64,000 nucleotides of DNA from Gaetbulibacter sp. S0825. Lineage in GTDB: Bacteria > Bacteroidota > Bacteroidia > Flavobacteriales > Flavobacteriaceae. Positions within the stretch are counted from its first letter, which is position 1. Every line of letters starts with the position of its first letter. The stretch is taken from NCBI RefSeq assembly GCF_011777505.1, contig NZ_JAATJT010000002.1:496001-560000 (forward strand), read 5' to 3'. Below the pieces are notes generated by a model that searched no databases, was not told where the DNA came from, and worked only from the letters and a program-made list of their open reading frames with translations. The translations under genes and the position numbers were made by a program. This document shows, piece after piece, positions 52,094 through 61,995 of the stretch.

Positions 52094-54634
52094 TTATGGC
52101 ACACCAACTGTTGAATCTTTTTTCTTGAAAATACCTTTTAACGAATTATAATCCAAGAAATACACCATTTTTAAAGAGAATGTATGCTGAATGTCCTGAT
52201 CAAACAAATCTTTTAAGCTATCTCTAAAAGAATCTCTGGATGCAGAAGAAGAATTAAATAATTGATTTCTATATAAAGCAATTAATTGACTTCCTGGAGC
52301 AAATTGCCATTCGTAACTTAGGTCTAAGTTCCAAATATTAAAATTTCTATGAGGATCAAGATCTAAATTAGTAATTGTATGACCTGTATTAGTTGTAAGT
52401 TCACCATCCTCAAGTAAAGTGTAAAGGTTTTCGTCGTAAGTTGCTGTAGACCAATAATTTCTAAAAGATAGGGTTAGCGAGTTTAATGAGTTGAAATTAA
52501 GCGTTCCAGAGATTGTATTTTCAACAGTTTTTACATCTCTTTGGCCAAAGATAATTTCACCATCATTTATATTATCTACATAACCTCGATCATTAATTTT
52601 TCTTTGATAATCTATTTGATATTTTATTGTTAGTTTATCACTAAATCTATATTCTGGTCCAACTCTAATACCGTATTCACGGATGTCTAGTCCATCTTGA
52701 AATAGCTTACCATAGCTAAAATTGGCATTAGTGGAAAGTGCTTTATTACTATTGGTGTAAAGGTATGTTCGTCCTTGTATCCAATTTGAAAATGAGAAAA
52801 AGCGGTCATTCTCTTGATCTCTAGGCTCGAAGTAATCACGTTGTTCACCTAGCATCATCGTAATGTTTCCACCCATCCACATGAGGTTTTTTGTTCTGGT
52901 ACTTACGTTTATACTTGTTCTATTTCCAGTAAAATCGTTATTACTATGTCTCCAGTTAAATTGACTTTCAGCCCTGACATTAAAACTGTTAAAAATGCCA
53001 AAAGGCTCAAAAATTTCATAGCGAAATTTACCCTGTAAGTTTTTAAAGTTATTTCTCACTCCAAATCCTAAATCGTTGACATCGTATTTATTGTCTCTTA
53101 TGCTTCCTTCAATTCCGTATTGGTAAGTACCACTAACTTTTCCTATTTCAAAGCCTGCATCAAAACCAGTAGAATTATCTTCAATATCAGTAATTCTACT
53201 CATTTTTCCTTGACCACTGACCCTGTACGTATTGGTCTTATCTGTTAAACTTAGAAGCAAAGCAGATGCATTTGCATCTCTAAAATCACCAGTTCTTGTT
53301 ACATTTGTATTAACAAAACTCACTGAAGAATTTTGATTAAAACGCTGATCTAAAACAATGATATTATAATTTGTAAAAGGTTCGGTTGTTTGATCTCGGT
53401 ATGTTATTGTTGAGTCAATTTTTTCATCGTTTATATCAAGGTCATATTTTGTGTTTTTAATTCTTGCTGTTGTTTTTTCGGTAATTGCATTAAATACTCC
53501 AATTCCTAACCCATGTTTATTTCTACCAGAAATCTTAATGGCATTTAACATTTTTACACTTTTTGGATTGTCAATAACCTCTTCAACTTCGTCAATTTCA
53601 TCAATTAAATCGTCATAGATATCATAACGTCCAACAGGAGCATTACCTATTCTTCTTGAATAGAACAAATCTCCTTTACTAAACAAATTCACACCTTCTT
53701 TGAAAAACTGACGCTGTTCGTCAAAACGTTGCTCAAAAGGACCTAAATTTAATTCTACTTTATCGAAAGCAGCTTGACTAAAATCTGGAATCAAGGTTAA
53801 ATCCAATGTAAAACTTTCAGTAATTCCATATTTTACATCCATACCAAAACCAGTATTACTCACAGTTTCTCCACTTTGGTTAATTGCGGTATACGAAGCA
53901 AAAGGATAAAAGCTCAATCGAGTAGGAGGAGAAATGTTTTTTAAACCATGAAGTTCACCATCATAAATTCCTTGTTGCCCAACCGTTCTATCTATTGGAC
54001 TCCAGCTATAATCAAGTCCACCTTTTCTATATTTTCTATAAAACTGAATTCCCCAAACAGGGTCTTCTTGATTTGAAAAACGAAGAGCTGCGTAAGGAAT
54101 TTTCATTTCAACAATCCAGCCATCATCCACGTGTTTCACAGCACTATCCCAAACAGCATTCCAACCTCTATCTCCTCTTGGTCCTGGGCCACCACCTCTT
54201 CGCCCACTTGAACCTCCTACAATATCTGCTTGAGTTCCTGAACTCATTACATAAAATTTTATATCGTTTTGTGCATCGTTATTTGGATTAAATGTTACTC
54301 CAAAATAATCGGCTTGACCAAAATCGTCTCTAGGAGAAAAGACTTTAAAAATATCTTCAGGGTTATCATGTAAGTAAGCTGCAATAAAAATAGCTTGGTC
54401 ATTATAGGTAACTCTTACTTCGGTTTTTTTGTTTTCTGCTGCTTTAACTCCCATTTCTGGGTCATATTGTACAAAATCGGTAGCTACTTCAACAGTACTC
54501 CAAATAGCATCGTCCAATACACCATCAATTTTTGGAGCTTTGGTCGTTTTTGTAATATTTAGTGTTTTTTTCTGTTGCGCAGTAGTCAGTGTAACCCAAC
54601 AACAGATGGATAAAAAGAAGAAGGCTCTTTTCAT
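52094..54634 (-). CDS. DUF5916 outer-membrane protein (CBM9-like domain plus barrel), paralogue 1
   Basis: This 846-residue exported protein has a signal peptide. It carries a CBM9-like domain (APKIDGVLDDAIWSTV, FGQADYFGVTFNPNNDAQND, WNAVWDSAVKHVDDGWIVEM). The C-terminal two-thirds is a DUF5916 barrel, including FSQAAFDKVELNLGPFEQRF, RQFFKEGVNLFSKGDLFYSR and the end WQFAPGSQLIALYRNQLF. Between TQADIV and WNAVWD lies a Gly/Arg-rich insert (GGSSGRRGGGPGPRGDRG) that its neighbour lacks. Found in many Bacteroidetes, DUF5916 proteins are presumed surface or outer-membrane proteins binding carbohydrate. Function unproven. Confidence 0.85.
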   Translation of the reverse strand: MKRAFFFLSICCWVTLTTAQQKKTLNITKTTKAPKIDGVLDDAIWSTVEVATDFVQYDPEMGVKAAENKKTEVRVTYNDQAIFIAAYLHDNPEDIFKVFSPRDDFGQADYFGVTFNPNNDAQNDIKFYVMSSGTQADIVGGSSGRRGGGPGPRGDRGWNAVWDSAVKHVDDGWIVEMKIPYAALRFSNQEDPVWGIQFYRKYRKGGLDYSWSPIDRTVGQQGIYDGELHGLKNISPPTRLSFYPFASYTAINQSGETVSNTGFGMDVKYGITESFTLDLTLIPDFSQAAFDKVELNLGPFEQRFDEQRQFFKEGVNLFSKGDLFYSRRIGNAPVGRYDIYDDLIDEIDEVEEVIDNPKSVKMLNAIKISGRNKHGLGIGVFNAITEKTTARIKNTKYDLDINDEKIDSTITYRDQTTEPFTNYNIIVLDQRFNQNSSVSFVNTNVTRTGDFRDANASALLLSLTDKTNTYRVSGQGKMSRITDIEDNSTGFDAGFEIGKVSGTYQYGIEGSIRDNKYDVNDLGFGVRNNFKNLQGKFRYEIFEPFGIFNSFNVRAESQFNWRHSNNDFTGNRTSINVSTRTKNLMWMGGNITMMLGEQRDYFEPRDQENDRFFSFSNWIQGRTYLYTNSNKALSTNANFSYGKLFQDGLDIREYGIRVGPEYRFSDKLTIKYQIDYQRKINDRGYVDNINDGEIIFGQRDVKTVENTISGTLNFNSLNSLTLSFRNYWSTATYDENLYTLLEDGELTTNTGHTITNLDLDPHRNFNIWNLDLSYEWQFAPGSQLIALYRNQLFNSSSASRDSFRDSLKDLFDQDIQHTFSLKMVYFLDYNSLKGIFKKKDSTVGVP

Positions 54635-54749
54635 TTTTTAATGATGATTAGTATAGTTTAGTCTTTATTTGCAAGCTTGATTCTTAAAAAACTGCAAAAT
54701 TTTCTCAAAACTACACTTAGTAACGTAAGTATTGTCCTAACTAAATGTT

Positions 54750-54785
54750 AAAAAAAAGACCCATTATATTAAAATAACAGGTCTT
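54750..54785 (-). terminator. Intrinsic terminator for the 54810 gene
   Basis: On the minus strand AAGACC ... GGTCTT (54785-54780 and 54762-54757) closes a stem with extra AT pairs and is followed by seven Ts. It separates the two DUF5916 genes. Confidence 0.75.
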
Positions 54786-54809
54786 GTTGCGAAAATTATA
54801 GATTTCTTC

Positions 54810-57278
54810 TTAGGTGTTTTTCTTTTTAAATACGTTTTTAACATTGTTATAATCTATATAATACACCATGCGTAGTGAGAATATATGTTCTATTGGCTGA
54901 TTGAAAAGTGTATCTATACTATTAAAAAAGTTTTCTTTTGACATATTATCAAAATTGAATAACGAATTCCTATATAAAGCAGTTAGCTGACTTCCAGGAG
55001 CGAATTGCCATGAATATCTAAAATCTAAATTCCATGTATTAAAGTTTACATTAGGATTGAAATTTGGATTGTCAGATAAAAAGGTGCCAATATTGTCTAA
55101 ATTATATCCAGTATTATTAATTGTGCTTCCATCATTTTCTAAGCTAAATAGATCATAATCATAATCTACAGATGACCAGTAGTTTCTAAATGTTAATGAT
55201 AATCCATGAAATGAATTAAAGTTATACGTGCCAGAAATACTATTTTCAATTGTTTTTTGTAGACGCTCACCAAAAATAATATCGTCATTGTCTGCTGTTG
55301 CTACATAGCCACGACCACCATTACCTCGATTATACTGGTATGAGTAGGAAAGACTAAATTTATCTGAAATTCTTATAGTTGGATCTACTGCCCAAAAGTG
55401 TACAAACACATCGCGATTTTTATCAAAAAGTGTTGCAAATCCTTGACGTGTCATAAACGAGAACTTTTTAGCTCTGTTTGTACCAATCCAAGCATTCATG
55501 TTAAAACCATTATTGAAAGTGAAATATCGACCATCGGTTCTTGGTTCCCAATAATCGAATTGTTTACCAATTTCCCAATTAATATTTCCACCAAAATTGA
55601 ATAATTTCTTGGTTTGTGCATTAAAGTTAATACCTATGTTTTTACTTGTATAAGTGCTTGGCCTAAATAAACGCTCATAGTTAAACCACATATTTATTCG
55701 GTAATTATTAAGCTTTTCGGTAGGTTTAAATGTTTGGTAGGAAGCATAGGTAGAAAAATTACTAAAGTTATTTCGGAATTGGATTCCCATATCATTGATG
55801 TCGAATTTTTTATCAGCCATTTCGTAATCAACACCAAATCTATAATTACCACTAATTTTATTAAACCCTAAACCACCACTCACACCAGTAGTTGTTTCAT
55901 CTATTCCTTTATAATTTACATTGCTAACTTTTATCGCTCCTTCATAATTATACGTGTTTTTCTTATTATTAATATCAAACAATCCAGCCGTAACATTTGC
56001 GTCTCTAAAACCTCCATCACGCATTACATTAGTATTTACTAAACTAACAGATGAATTACCATTAAACTGTTTATCAACTACTAAAATATTATAGTTAGCA
56101 AGAGGCTCAACTATTTCTTTTCTAGTGTTTTGAGTGGTATTGTCTTTAATTGTCGCTTCGGTTTTCTCGGTAATAGCATTAAAAAATGCGACTCCTAAAC
56201 CTTCCTTTGTTCTTCCTGAGAGTTTTAATGCATTTATTACTTTTACATTGTTTGGATATTTAGTAACTCTTTCGTTAGCACCAAGTGTTGGGTATGCGCT
56301 AGGTCTATTGCCAATACGTCTAGAGTAGAATAGATTACCTTTACTGAAGAGGTCTACACCCTCAGTAAAAAACTGTCGTTGTTCTGAAAACTCTTGCTCA
56401 AAAGGGCCTAAGTTTAATTGTACATTATCAAAACCAGCTTGACTAAAATCTGGAACTAAGGTCGCATCTAGGGTGAAATTTTCAGTAATTCCATATTTTA
56501 TATCCATACCGAAACTGAAATCACTATCGTTTTCTCCATCGAAACTTCTAGTTATAGCTGAAGCAAATGGATATAAGCTCAATCTAGTTGGTGGGCTAAT
56601 ATTTTCGATACCACGTATCTCACCATGCATTAACCCGATTTTTTTTCCTGATGAAAGATCTATAGGATTCCAGGTATACTGGCGATTATCCCTCATATAA
56701 CGTCTATGGTAGTTTATTCCCCAAGTTTGCACGCCCTTATTTGAGAATCGTAATGCCGAATACGGTATTTTAATTTCTGCAACCCAACCGTTGTCAACGA
56801 TTTTGACTGCACTATCCCAAACAGCATTCCAGCCCCAATCTTCATTGCCATCTGATGTAACAATAGCATCTGCTTGGGTTCCTGTTGTAAATACTAAAAA
56901 CTCAGTATCGTTTTGTCCATCATTATTTGGGTTTATAGATATTAAAAAGAAATCGGCTTGACCAAAATTATCACGTGTTGTAAATTGCTTCATAATTTTA
57001 GAAGGGTCGTCCTGCATAAAAGCTGCAAAATACACTGCATTGTCATCATAGGTAACTTTGACAATGGTTCTTTCATCCACAGTTTCTTTGACTCCAATAT
57101 CTGGTCTAAACTGTATAAAATCTTTGGCTTCTTCGGCTTCTGCCCAAGCAACATCGTTTAAAACACCATCTATTTTTGGTGCTATCTTAGCTCTTTTAAG
57201 GTTTACGAATTTTTTTTCTTGTGAAGAGATGGTGGTAATACACAAAAGTGCAATAAACACAGAGAGAATGTTTTTCAT
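54810..57278 (-). CDS. DUF5916 outer-membrane protein, paralogue 2
   Basis: This 822-residue exported protein has a signal peptide (MKNILSVFIALLCITTISSQ) and the same architecture as its downstream neighbour: CBM9-like APKIDGVLNDVAWAEAEEAK, GQADFFLISINPNNDGQND, WNAVWDSAVKIVDNGWVAEI, then the DUF5916 barrel with FSQAGFDNVQLNLGPFEQEF and a terminal ALYRNSLFNFDN. It lacks the Gly/Arg insert. The start is at 57278; a longer frame to 57320 adds residues without a signal. Each gene ends in its own terminator or gap, so they are a tandem duplication rather than one transcript. Confidence 0.85.
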   Translation of the reverse strand: MKNILSVFIALLCITTISSQEKKFVNLKRAKIAPKIDGVLNDVAWAEAEEAKDFIQFRPDIGVKETVDERTIVKVTYDDNAVYFAAFMQDDPSKIMKQFTTRDNFGQADFFLISINPNNDGQNDTEFLVFTTGTQADAIVTSDGNEDWGWNAVWDSAVKIVDNGWVAEIKIPYSALRFSNKGVQTWGINYHRRYMRDNRQYTWNPIDLSSGKKIGLMHGEIRGIENISPPTRLSLYPFASAITRSFDGENDSDFSFGMDIKYGITENFTLDATLVPDFSQAGFDNVQLNLGPFEQEFSEQRQFFTEGVDLFSKGNLFYSRRIGNRPSAYPTLGANERVTKYPNNVKVINALKLSGRTKEGLGVAFFNAITEKTEATIKDNTTQNTRKEIVEPLANYNILVVDKQFNGNSSVSLVNTNVMRDGGFRDANVTAGLFDINNKKNTYNYEGAIKVSNVNYKGIDETTTGVSGGLGFNKISGNYRFGVDYEMADKKFDINDMGIQFRNNFSNFSTYASYQTFKPTEKLNNYRINMWFNYERLFRPSTYTSKNIGINFNAQTKKLFNFGGNINWEIGKQFDYWEPRTDGRYFTFNNGFNMNAWIGTNRAKKFSFMTRQGFATLFDKNRDVFVHFWAVDPTIRISDKFSLSYSYQYNRGNGGRGYVATADNDDIIFGERLQKTIENSISGTYNFNSFHGLSLTFRNYWSSVDYDYDLFSLENDGSTINNTGYNLDNIGTFLSDNPNFNPNVNFNTWNLDFRYSWQFAPGSQLTALYRNSLFNFDNMSKENFFNSIDTLFNQPIEHIFSLRMVYYIDYNNVKNVFKKKNT

Positions 57279-57506
57279 TTTTTGATTGATTAGATGAATG
57301 TACTTTACAAAGACTAACAAAAATCTTGAATGTTACAATATTGTAAAATTAAAAGAGTATTTGTTGCTTTTTCATAAGTAAACGTTAAAAACAAAAATAT
57401 AGTGTTAATACTTGTTTTGGCTCTTATAATGACATTTATACTATAATAATAAACTTGGTATATTTCTTGTTATAGTTTTAATAAATACTTTAATTAATTT
57501 TTCACT

Positions 57507-57773
57507 ATGAATAAATATAAAAAGCTTGCTATAGGCTTGGTGTGTGATGCCTTAGGATATGTATCGTTTGTGTTTCCACCATTTGATATAGTTTGGGCAC
57601 CATTAGCAGGTTATTTAATGACCAAACTATATAAGGGTAGAACAGGCAAAATAGCAGGTGCTATTGTGTTTATTGAAGAGGCAATGCCTTTTCTAGATAT
57701 TGTGCCAACCTTTACATTAATGTGGTTGTATAGTTATGTTTTTAAAACTGAGGAGAAGGTAATAGAAGTGTAG
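57507..57773 (+). CDS. Small two-helix membrane protein of unknown function
   Basis: This 88-residue protein has two hydrophobic helices (about 6-34, ending FPPFDIVWAPLAGY, and about 50-78) separated by a basic loop KLYKGRTGK. A FIEEAMPFLDIVPTFTLMW stretch follows. The pattern 'ALGYVSFVFPPFDIVWAP' looks conserved and ordered rather than random, and I recall similar proteins in flavobacteria. It is monocistronic between a 227-base gap and a converging hydrolase gene. No function known. Confidence 0.72.
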   Translation: MNKYKKLAIGLVCDALGYVSFVFPPFDIVWAPLAGYLMTKLYKGRTGKIAGAIVFIEEAMPFLDIVPTFTLMWLYSYVFKTEEKVIEV

Positions 57774-57869
57774 TTTTTCAATCCCAAATTTGTGGTCTAT
57801 CGATTCCTATACTTTAATAAGACAACTAATATACTCTTTATATTGTTTTATTCTTTAGGCGCAAAAAGT

Positions 57870-58817
57870 TTAATCGGTAATTGTTTGATTTTGTGTTTGC
57901 TTTTCAAGAAACTTCAGTATTTTTTTAAAATAGTCTTCACCACCAACTTTCCACACATTAGAATGATTTGCTGTATCTATCTCTAAAAATTTTTTATCAG
58001 TACTCTTAATCTTAGCAAAATTTTCTTTGGCATATTTAATATTAATGCGTTTGTCTTTGTTACCATGTACTATTAAAATAGGTTGTTCTATGCTTTCACA
58101 GTATTTGATTGGTTTTGCATCATTTGAATCAAACTCTGCAATGCTACCAGTTCTGTTTACTAGATAATTAGAGAATGGAGCAAAGCTAAAACCTAAGTGA
58201 AAGTCAAAATAATCATTCACAATAGTTTTAAAATCTGAAAATGCACTTTCAATAACCCCAAACTTAATTCTTTTATCAAACCCCATTGCTTGCAAACCGA
58301 CAGCTCCACCAAGCGATTGTCCCCAAATACCAATATTATTTAATTGTTCATTATCAATTAAATAGTCGATTAATTTATTAACATCTTTTTTTTCATTTAC
58401 TCCAAAAGAACAAAACTTACCTTCGCTCTCTCCGTGAGCTCTTAAGTCTAGAGCAACCGAATTAAATCCTTCAGACGACAAGAAACGGCTCAATTCATTA
58501 AAATGACTCTTATTAGATCTTATTCCATGCAATAAAATAATCGTGCCTTTTGTTGAATCTAAACTGGAATAAGTTAAGTTGGCAGATAGCTTATAGCCAT
58601 CAAATGAAGTTATTGAAAAAGTTTTTCTTTTTATTTTAAATTGATTGTCGAGAGTCAATTCATGACTAACATTATGATTTCGTTTAATTAGACTAACTAC
58701 TGGGTTTCTAATCTCTGAAATAAGTCTAGGGATGAAAAAGTGAACAGAAATCATCCCTAGAACTATTAAAATTATAGTTATACGTTTTAAAATTTTAACT
58801 CTGCGTTTTCTTGTCAT
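57870..58817 (-). CDS. Membrane-anchored alpha/beta hydrolase
   Basis: This 315-residue protein has a signal-anchor (about residues 10-30, ITIILIVLGMISVHFFIPRL) and an alpha/beta hydrolase domain. Landmarks are TIILLHGIRSNKSHFNEL, the nucleophile IGIWGQSLGGAVGLQAMG, an aspartate in VHGNKDKRINIKYA and the histidine in DTANHSNVWKV. The serine hydrolase faces the periplasm; it could be an esterase or peptidase. A perfect TACGTTTG lies at 58822-58829, very close to the start, and a near-consensus TATTTTTA just upstream, so leader length is uncertain. Confidence 0.85.
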   Translation of the reverse strand: MTRKRRVKILKRITIILIVLGMISVHFFIPRLISEIRNPVVSLIKRNHNVSHELTLDNQFKIKRKTFSITSFDGYKLSANLTYSSLDSTKGTIILLHGIRSNKSHFNELSRFLSSEGFNSVALDLRAHGESEGKFCSFGVNEKKDVNKLIDYLIDNEQLNNIGIWGQSLGGAVGLQAMGFDKRIKFGVIESAFSDFKTIVNDYFDFHLGFSFAPFSNYLVNRTGSIAEFDSNDAKPIKYCESIEQPILIVHGNKDKRINIKYAKENFAKIKSTDKKFLEIDTANHSNVWKVGGEDYFKKILKFLEKQTQNQTITD

Positions 58818-58848
58818 TTATCAAACGTATAAAAATACCAACAATTAT

Positions 58849-61095
58849 TTATAATTTATAACTCATTGCAAAACTAATATTTCGTCCCATATTGTATATA
58901 CCATCAGGCTTTAAACGTGATAAGTGGTTAATATACTTTTTATTGGTTAAGTTATTACCAGTAATACTTAACCACATGATGTTGTTAAACACATTAAACT
59001 CACCTCCAATACCTGTACTTATTAGAGAATAGCTTGGTGTAACTGTTTCAAAATCGCTAATATTATTTTGTTTTAAATTGGTAAGTAGTTTTACAAATGC
59101 GTAGCCTTTTTTAAACCAGTTGTTATCAAATTCCACACGAACTGTATTAGTGATTTTATTAGCAGGAATAAGAGGTAAATAACTATCGTCTTCTAACTTT
59201 CCTGTAACTGTTTCAAAAGTATTTTCAATATGCAGCCAATCTAATGGATGCGGATGGAAATGCAAACCGACTTCACCACCAAATAATTTCGCATCGTTCT
59301 GTAAATACACAAATACTGGGTCGTCATCAATAACATCGCCATTTGGTGATAAGAAAATATAATCGTTCACTTTATTATAAAATCCATTTACAAATAGTTC
59401 CATATGAGGAGCATTATATTCTATGGCAACATCTACTTGAAAATTTTGCTCATTGTTTAAATTGCTATTTCCAATTTCATAGCGGTTAGTACCTTCATGA
59501 CTCCCTTCAGAGGTTAATTCGGCCAAGTTAGGCGCTCTAAAACCTGAAGCAAGATTCACTCTTGTAGTCACTTCATCATTAAAATCCTTTTTTAAACCAA
59601 AAGCACCATTAAAACTACTGTAGTTTTTGGAAAAACCATTTTCAACATCAATAATTCTATTGTCATAGCGCGCACCAAGTTGTAAATCCATAGTCTCAAA
59701 ATGAATGTGAGATGTTGCTAATAATCCGACATCGTTGGTAGTAGCGTCTGGAATTAATTCTTCTTCTCCATAATTAGTATTGGTTTGAGACATACCTTGT
59801 AAGCCTACTATTGTTTCAAACCTACCTAGTTTTGGCAGATTGTATTTAAAATCGTAGTTAAACGTTTTTAACTTCATATGTAACGCAGCTTCTAAATCTT
59901 CTTCATCTTCATGCTCTTCCTCATGTTCTTCTTCTTCTTCTTCTTCTTCATGATCATCGTCGTCGTGATGATGATGTTCTTCAAACTCCTTTCTACTATT
60001 ATAGATATAGCCAACATTAAGCTCGAAACTAGAATTTTCTAAAAATAGTTTCGATTTAGAGCTAAAAATGTGATTTTGGATATTTTGGTTTGGTAATAAC
60101 GGATTTGTGTTGGTATTTTGTACACCAATCTCTTCAGGAATCCCTAATTGAGAAGTGTTTAAATTATATCTAAACTCCGTGTTAAAATTAGATTCTTGGT
60201 AACCTAAAGCAGCTTTAAAATCTTGTTCTTTAAATCTAGAGTTGGTAACACGATAGTCTTCGGTTTTATAATCGGCGTGCTCAGTAATACTTCCTCTAAA
60301 AATAAGTTTAATATTATCTATCGAAGTTTTGTAACCTGCATTGGTATTATAACCTTGGGTGTTTGTAAAATAATTAAAGTTTAGATCACCGCTTTTTGTA
60401 TTTGCTGGAGCGAATTTCTCAGGATTGATATATAGAACACCTCCAAGCGCATCGCTACCGTAGAGTAGGGAAGCAGGTCCTTTTATAACTTCAATACTTT
60501 CTACACCAGCATCACTTAGCCCTAAGCCATGTTCTTCACCAAATTGTTGATTTTCCAATCGCACCCCTTGTGCGTATACTAACACTCTATTGCTGCTTAA
60601 ACCTCTAATAACAGGCTTACCAATACCAACTCCAGTAGATATAGTTTCTACACCAGATATGGTATTAATACCTTCGGAAAGCGTTACTGCACCAGTAGAT
60701 TTTAAATCACCGATGTTTTTTTGCTCTACTTTCATCACATTATCTCGTTGCAACTTGTGAAATGGTGTTGAAAGAATGATTTCTTCCATTTCTATTGCCG
60801 ATGGAAATAACGCAATTTTTAAGTAATCGTTTAATGGTAAAGTTATAATGGCATCATAAGTCTCAAAACCAATAATAGATATAATCATTTTATGACTTCC
60901 GTTTGGTAAATCATAAATGGTAAACTCTCCATTTTCGTTAGTGATGCCTCCTTTTTCGAGTGTTGGAAAATAGATGTTGGCGAAAGGTAATACTTCGTGA
61001 GTATCAATATTTGTAATGGTACCTTTTACTGTGTTTTGTGACTGTATAGGTAAATATGCTACTAGTAATAGTAGCCAAAATATGTTTGATTTCAT
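58849..61095 (-). CDS. TonB-dependent receptor, probable transition-metal (ZnuD-like) receptor
   Basis: This 748-residue outer-membrane receptor has a signal peptide, a carboxypeptidase-like beta-sandwich (VKGTITNIDTHEVLPFANIY, about 20-100) and a plug domain (GAVTLSEGINTISGVETIST, RLENQQFGEEHGLGLSDAGV, VIKGPASLLYGSDALGGVLY). The barrel ends NISFAMSYKL. An extracellular loop at about residues 370-402 is made of His, Asp and Glu only (EEHHHHDDDDHEEEEE and so on), the kind of metal-binding loop found in ZnuD-type zinc receptors. The upstream co-transcribed gene also has a His/Cys cluster. Zinc or another divalent metal is therefore the best inferred ligand. Confidence 0.88.
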   Translation of the reverse strand: MKSNIFWLLLLVAYLPIQSQNTVKGTITNIDTHEVLPFANIYFPTLEKGGITNENGEFTIYDLPNGSHKMIISIIGFETYDAIITLPLNDYLKIALFPSAIEMEEIILSTPFHKLQRDNVMKVEQKNIGDLKSTGAVTLSEGINTISGVETISTGVGIGKPVIRGLSSNRVLVYAQGVRLENQQFGEEHGLGLSDAGVESIEVIKGPASLLYGSDALGGVLYINPEKFAPANTKSGDLNFNYFTNTQGYNTNAGYKTSIDNIKLIFRGSITEHADYKTEDYRVTNSRFKEQDFKAALGYQESNFNTEFRYNLNTSQLGIPEEIGVQNTNTNPLLPNQNIQNHIFSSKSKLFLENSSFELNVGYIYNSRKEFEEHHHHDDDDHEEEEEEEEHEEEHEDEEDLEAALHMKLKTFNYDFKYNLPKLGRFETIVGLQGMSQTNTNYGEEELIPDATTNDVGLLATSHIHFETMDLQLGARYDNRIIDVENGFSKNYSSFNGAFGLKKDFNDEVTTRVNLASGFRAPNLAELTSEGSHEGTNRYEIGNSNLNNEQNFQVDVAIEYNAPHMELFVNGFYNKVNDYIFLSPNGDVIDDDPVFVYLQNDAKLFGGEVGLHFHPHPLDWLHIENTFETVTGKLEDDSYLPLIPANKITNTVRVEFDNNWFKKGYAFVKLLTNLKQNNISDFETVTPSYSLISTGIGGEFNVFNNIMWLSITGNNLTNKKYINHLSRLKPDGIYNMGRNISFAMSYKL

Positions 61096-61138
61096 TTTTG
61101 AATTTGTTTAGTGTTTATTAAAATAGCTAATAATAATA

Positions 61139-61468
61139 CTAAACAGTAGGAGGTCCTCTTAAACTAAAAGATAATCGTTGATAATCGCTTATAAATTGAT
61201 ATTGCGAAACAATTGGAGAAGTGTTGTTTTCAATATTTATGCTCTCCTCATAATCAAATGAAATAGCAACTTGAGGATTTGTTTTGAATTTATAGAATTC
61301 ACAATCAATATCGTACTCATGAAAATGCTCCTTTTGAGGTGTTACACAAATTTCATGTTCATGATTTTCGAAAGCATGAGCTAACTTTACAAAAGAAGGT
61401 ACTAAAAGCGTAATCACTAATGTGACAATCAGGCTTTTAAAAATGATGCTTTTTTTGTATTTACTCAT
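61139..61468 (-). CDS. Small exported His/Cys-bearing protein of the receptor operon
   Basis: This 109-residue protein has an N-terminal signal/anchor (about 8-34, ending VKLAHAF) and a short polar body. A cluster FENHEHEICVTPQKEHFHEY and CEFYKFKTN (about 34-63) has four or five His and two Cys, fit for metal binding. It ends SLRGPPTV. It overlaps the DUF6787 gene by 4 bases upstream and precedes the metal-type receptor by 43 bases, so all three form one operon. A periplasmic metal-capture role is inferred. Confidence 0.75.
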   Translation of the reverse strand: MSKYKKSIIFKSLIVTLVITLLVPSFVKLAHAFENHEHEICVTPQKEHFHEYDIDCEFYKFKTNPQVAISFDYEESINIENNTSPIVSQYQFISDYQRLSFSLRGPPTV

Positions 61469-61974
61469 TCTTCTTTTACTAATCTGCTTAATCCAATTCG
61501 CTTTGCCAATCTTTTTAAAAAATCTCTAAAAAATGCATATTGACCAAAAATCCAAGCTATTGTAATTAACAGGATTTGATAAAATATGAGTCCAATAATA
61601 ACATAAAGTATCCAATAGACAAATATATTTAAGTTTTCTTTAGTAATTCCTATAAATTTCATAATAGGTTTACTTACAAAAACTGATGATGTTCCAGTTA
61701 TGGCAAACACAATAAAAATGCGAATCATTTCCCATTTGTAGTCAACTATCCATTTGTTTTCCAGTCTATTGAAACAGAAAAGAAAGAACTTTAATAGGAT
61801 AAAATAGAAAATAGCCGATAATAAGACTAAATATGGAATATTTGGAGCTTCGTGCCTGTTAAAAAATATCCCAGATAATTTATAAGAACTATAAACTAAC
61901 AATACCACACCTAATATTGGAAAAAATAATTGCCAATTTTTCTTTATCTCCCAGCGTTCTTTAAATTTTTTCAT
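61465..61974 (-). CDS. DUF6787 family membrane protein
   Basis: This 169-residue protein has about four hydrophobic segments. It begins MKKFKERWEIKKNWQLFFPI and includes MIRIFIVFAITGTSSVFVSKPIMKFIG, the DUF6787 hallmark (IVFAITG and the KP turn), and ends in a charged KRLAKRIGLSRLVKEE. The start at 61974 is chosen because the perfect -7 element at 61996-62003 covers the alternative ATG at 61998. It is the first gene of the operon that continues with the His/Cys protein and the receptor. Function unknown. Confidence 0.82.
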   Translation of the reverse strand: MKKFKERWEIKKNWQLFFPILGVVLLVYSSYKLSGIFFNRHEAPNIPYLVLLSAIFYFILLKFFLFCFNRLENKWIVDYKWEMIRIFIVFAITGTSSVFVSKPIMKFIGITKENLNIFVYWILYVIIGLIFYQILLITIAWIFGQYAFFRDFLKRLAKRIGLSRLVKEE

Positions 61975-61995
61975 AGCACTAACTAAAATGTGCCG

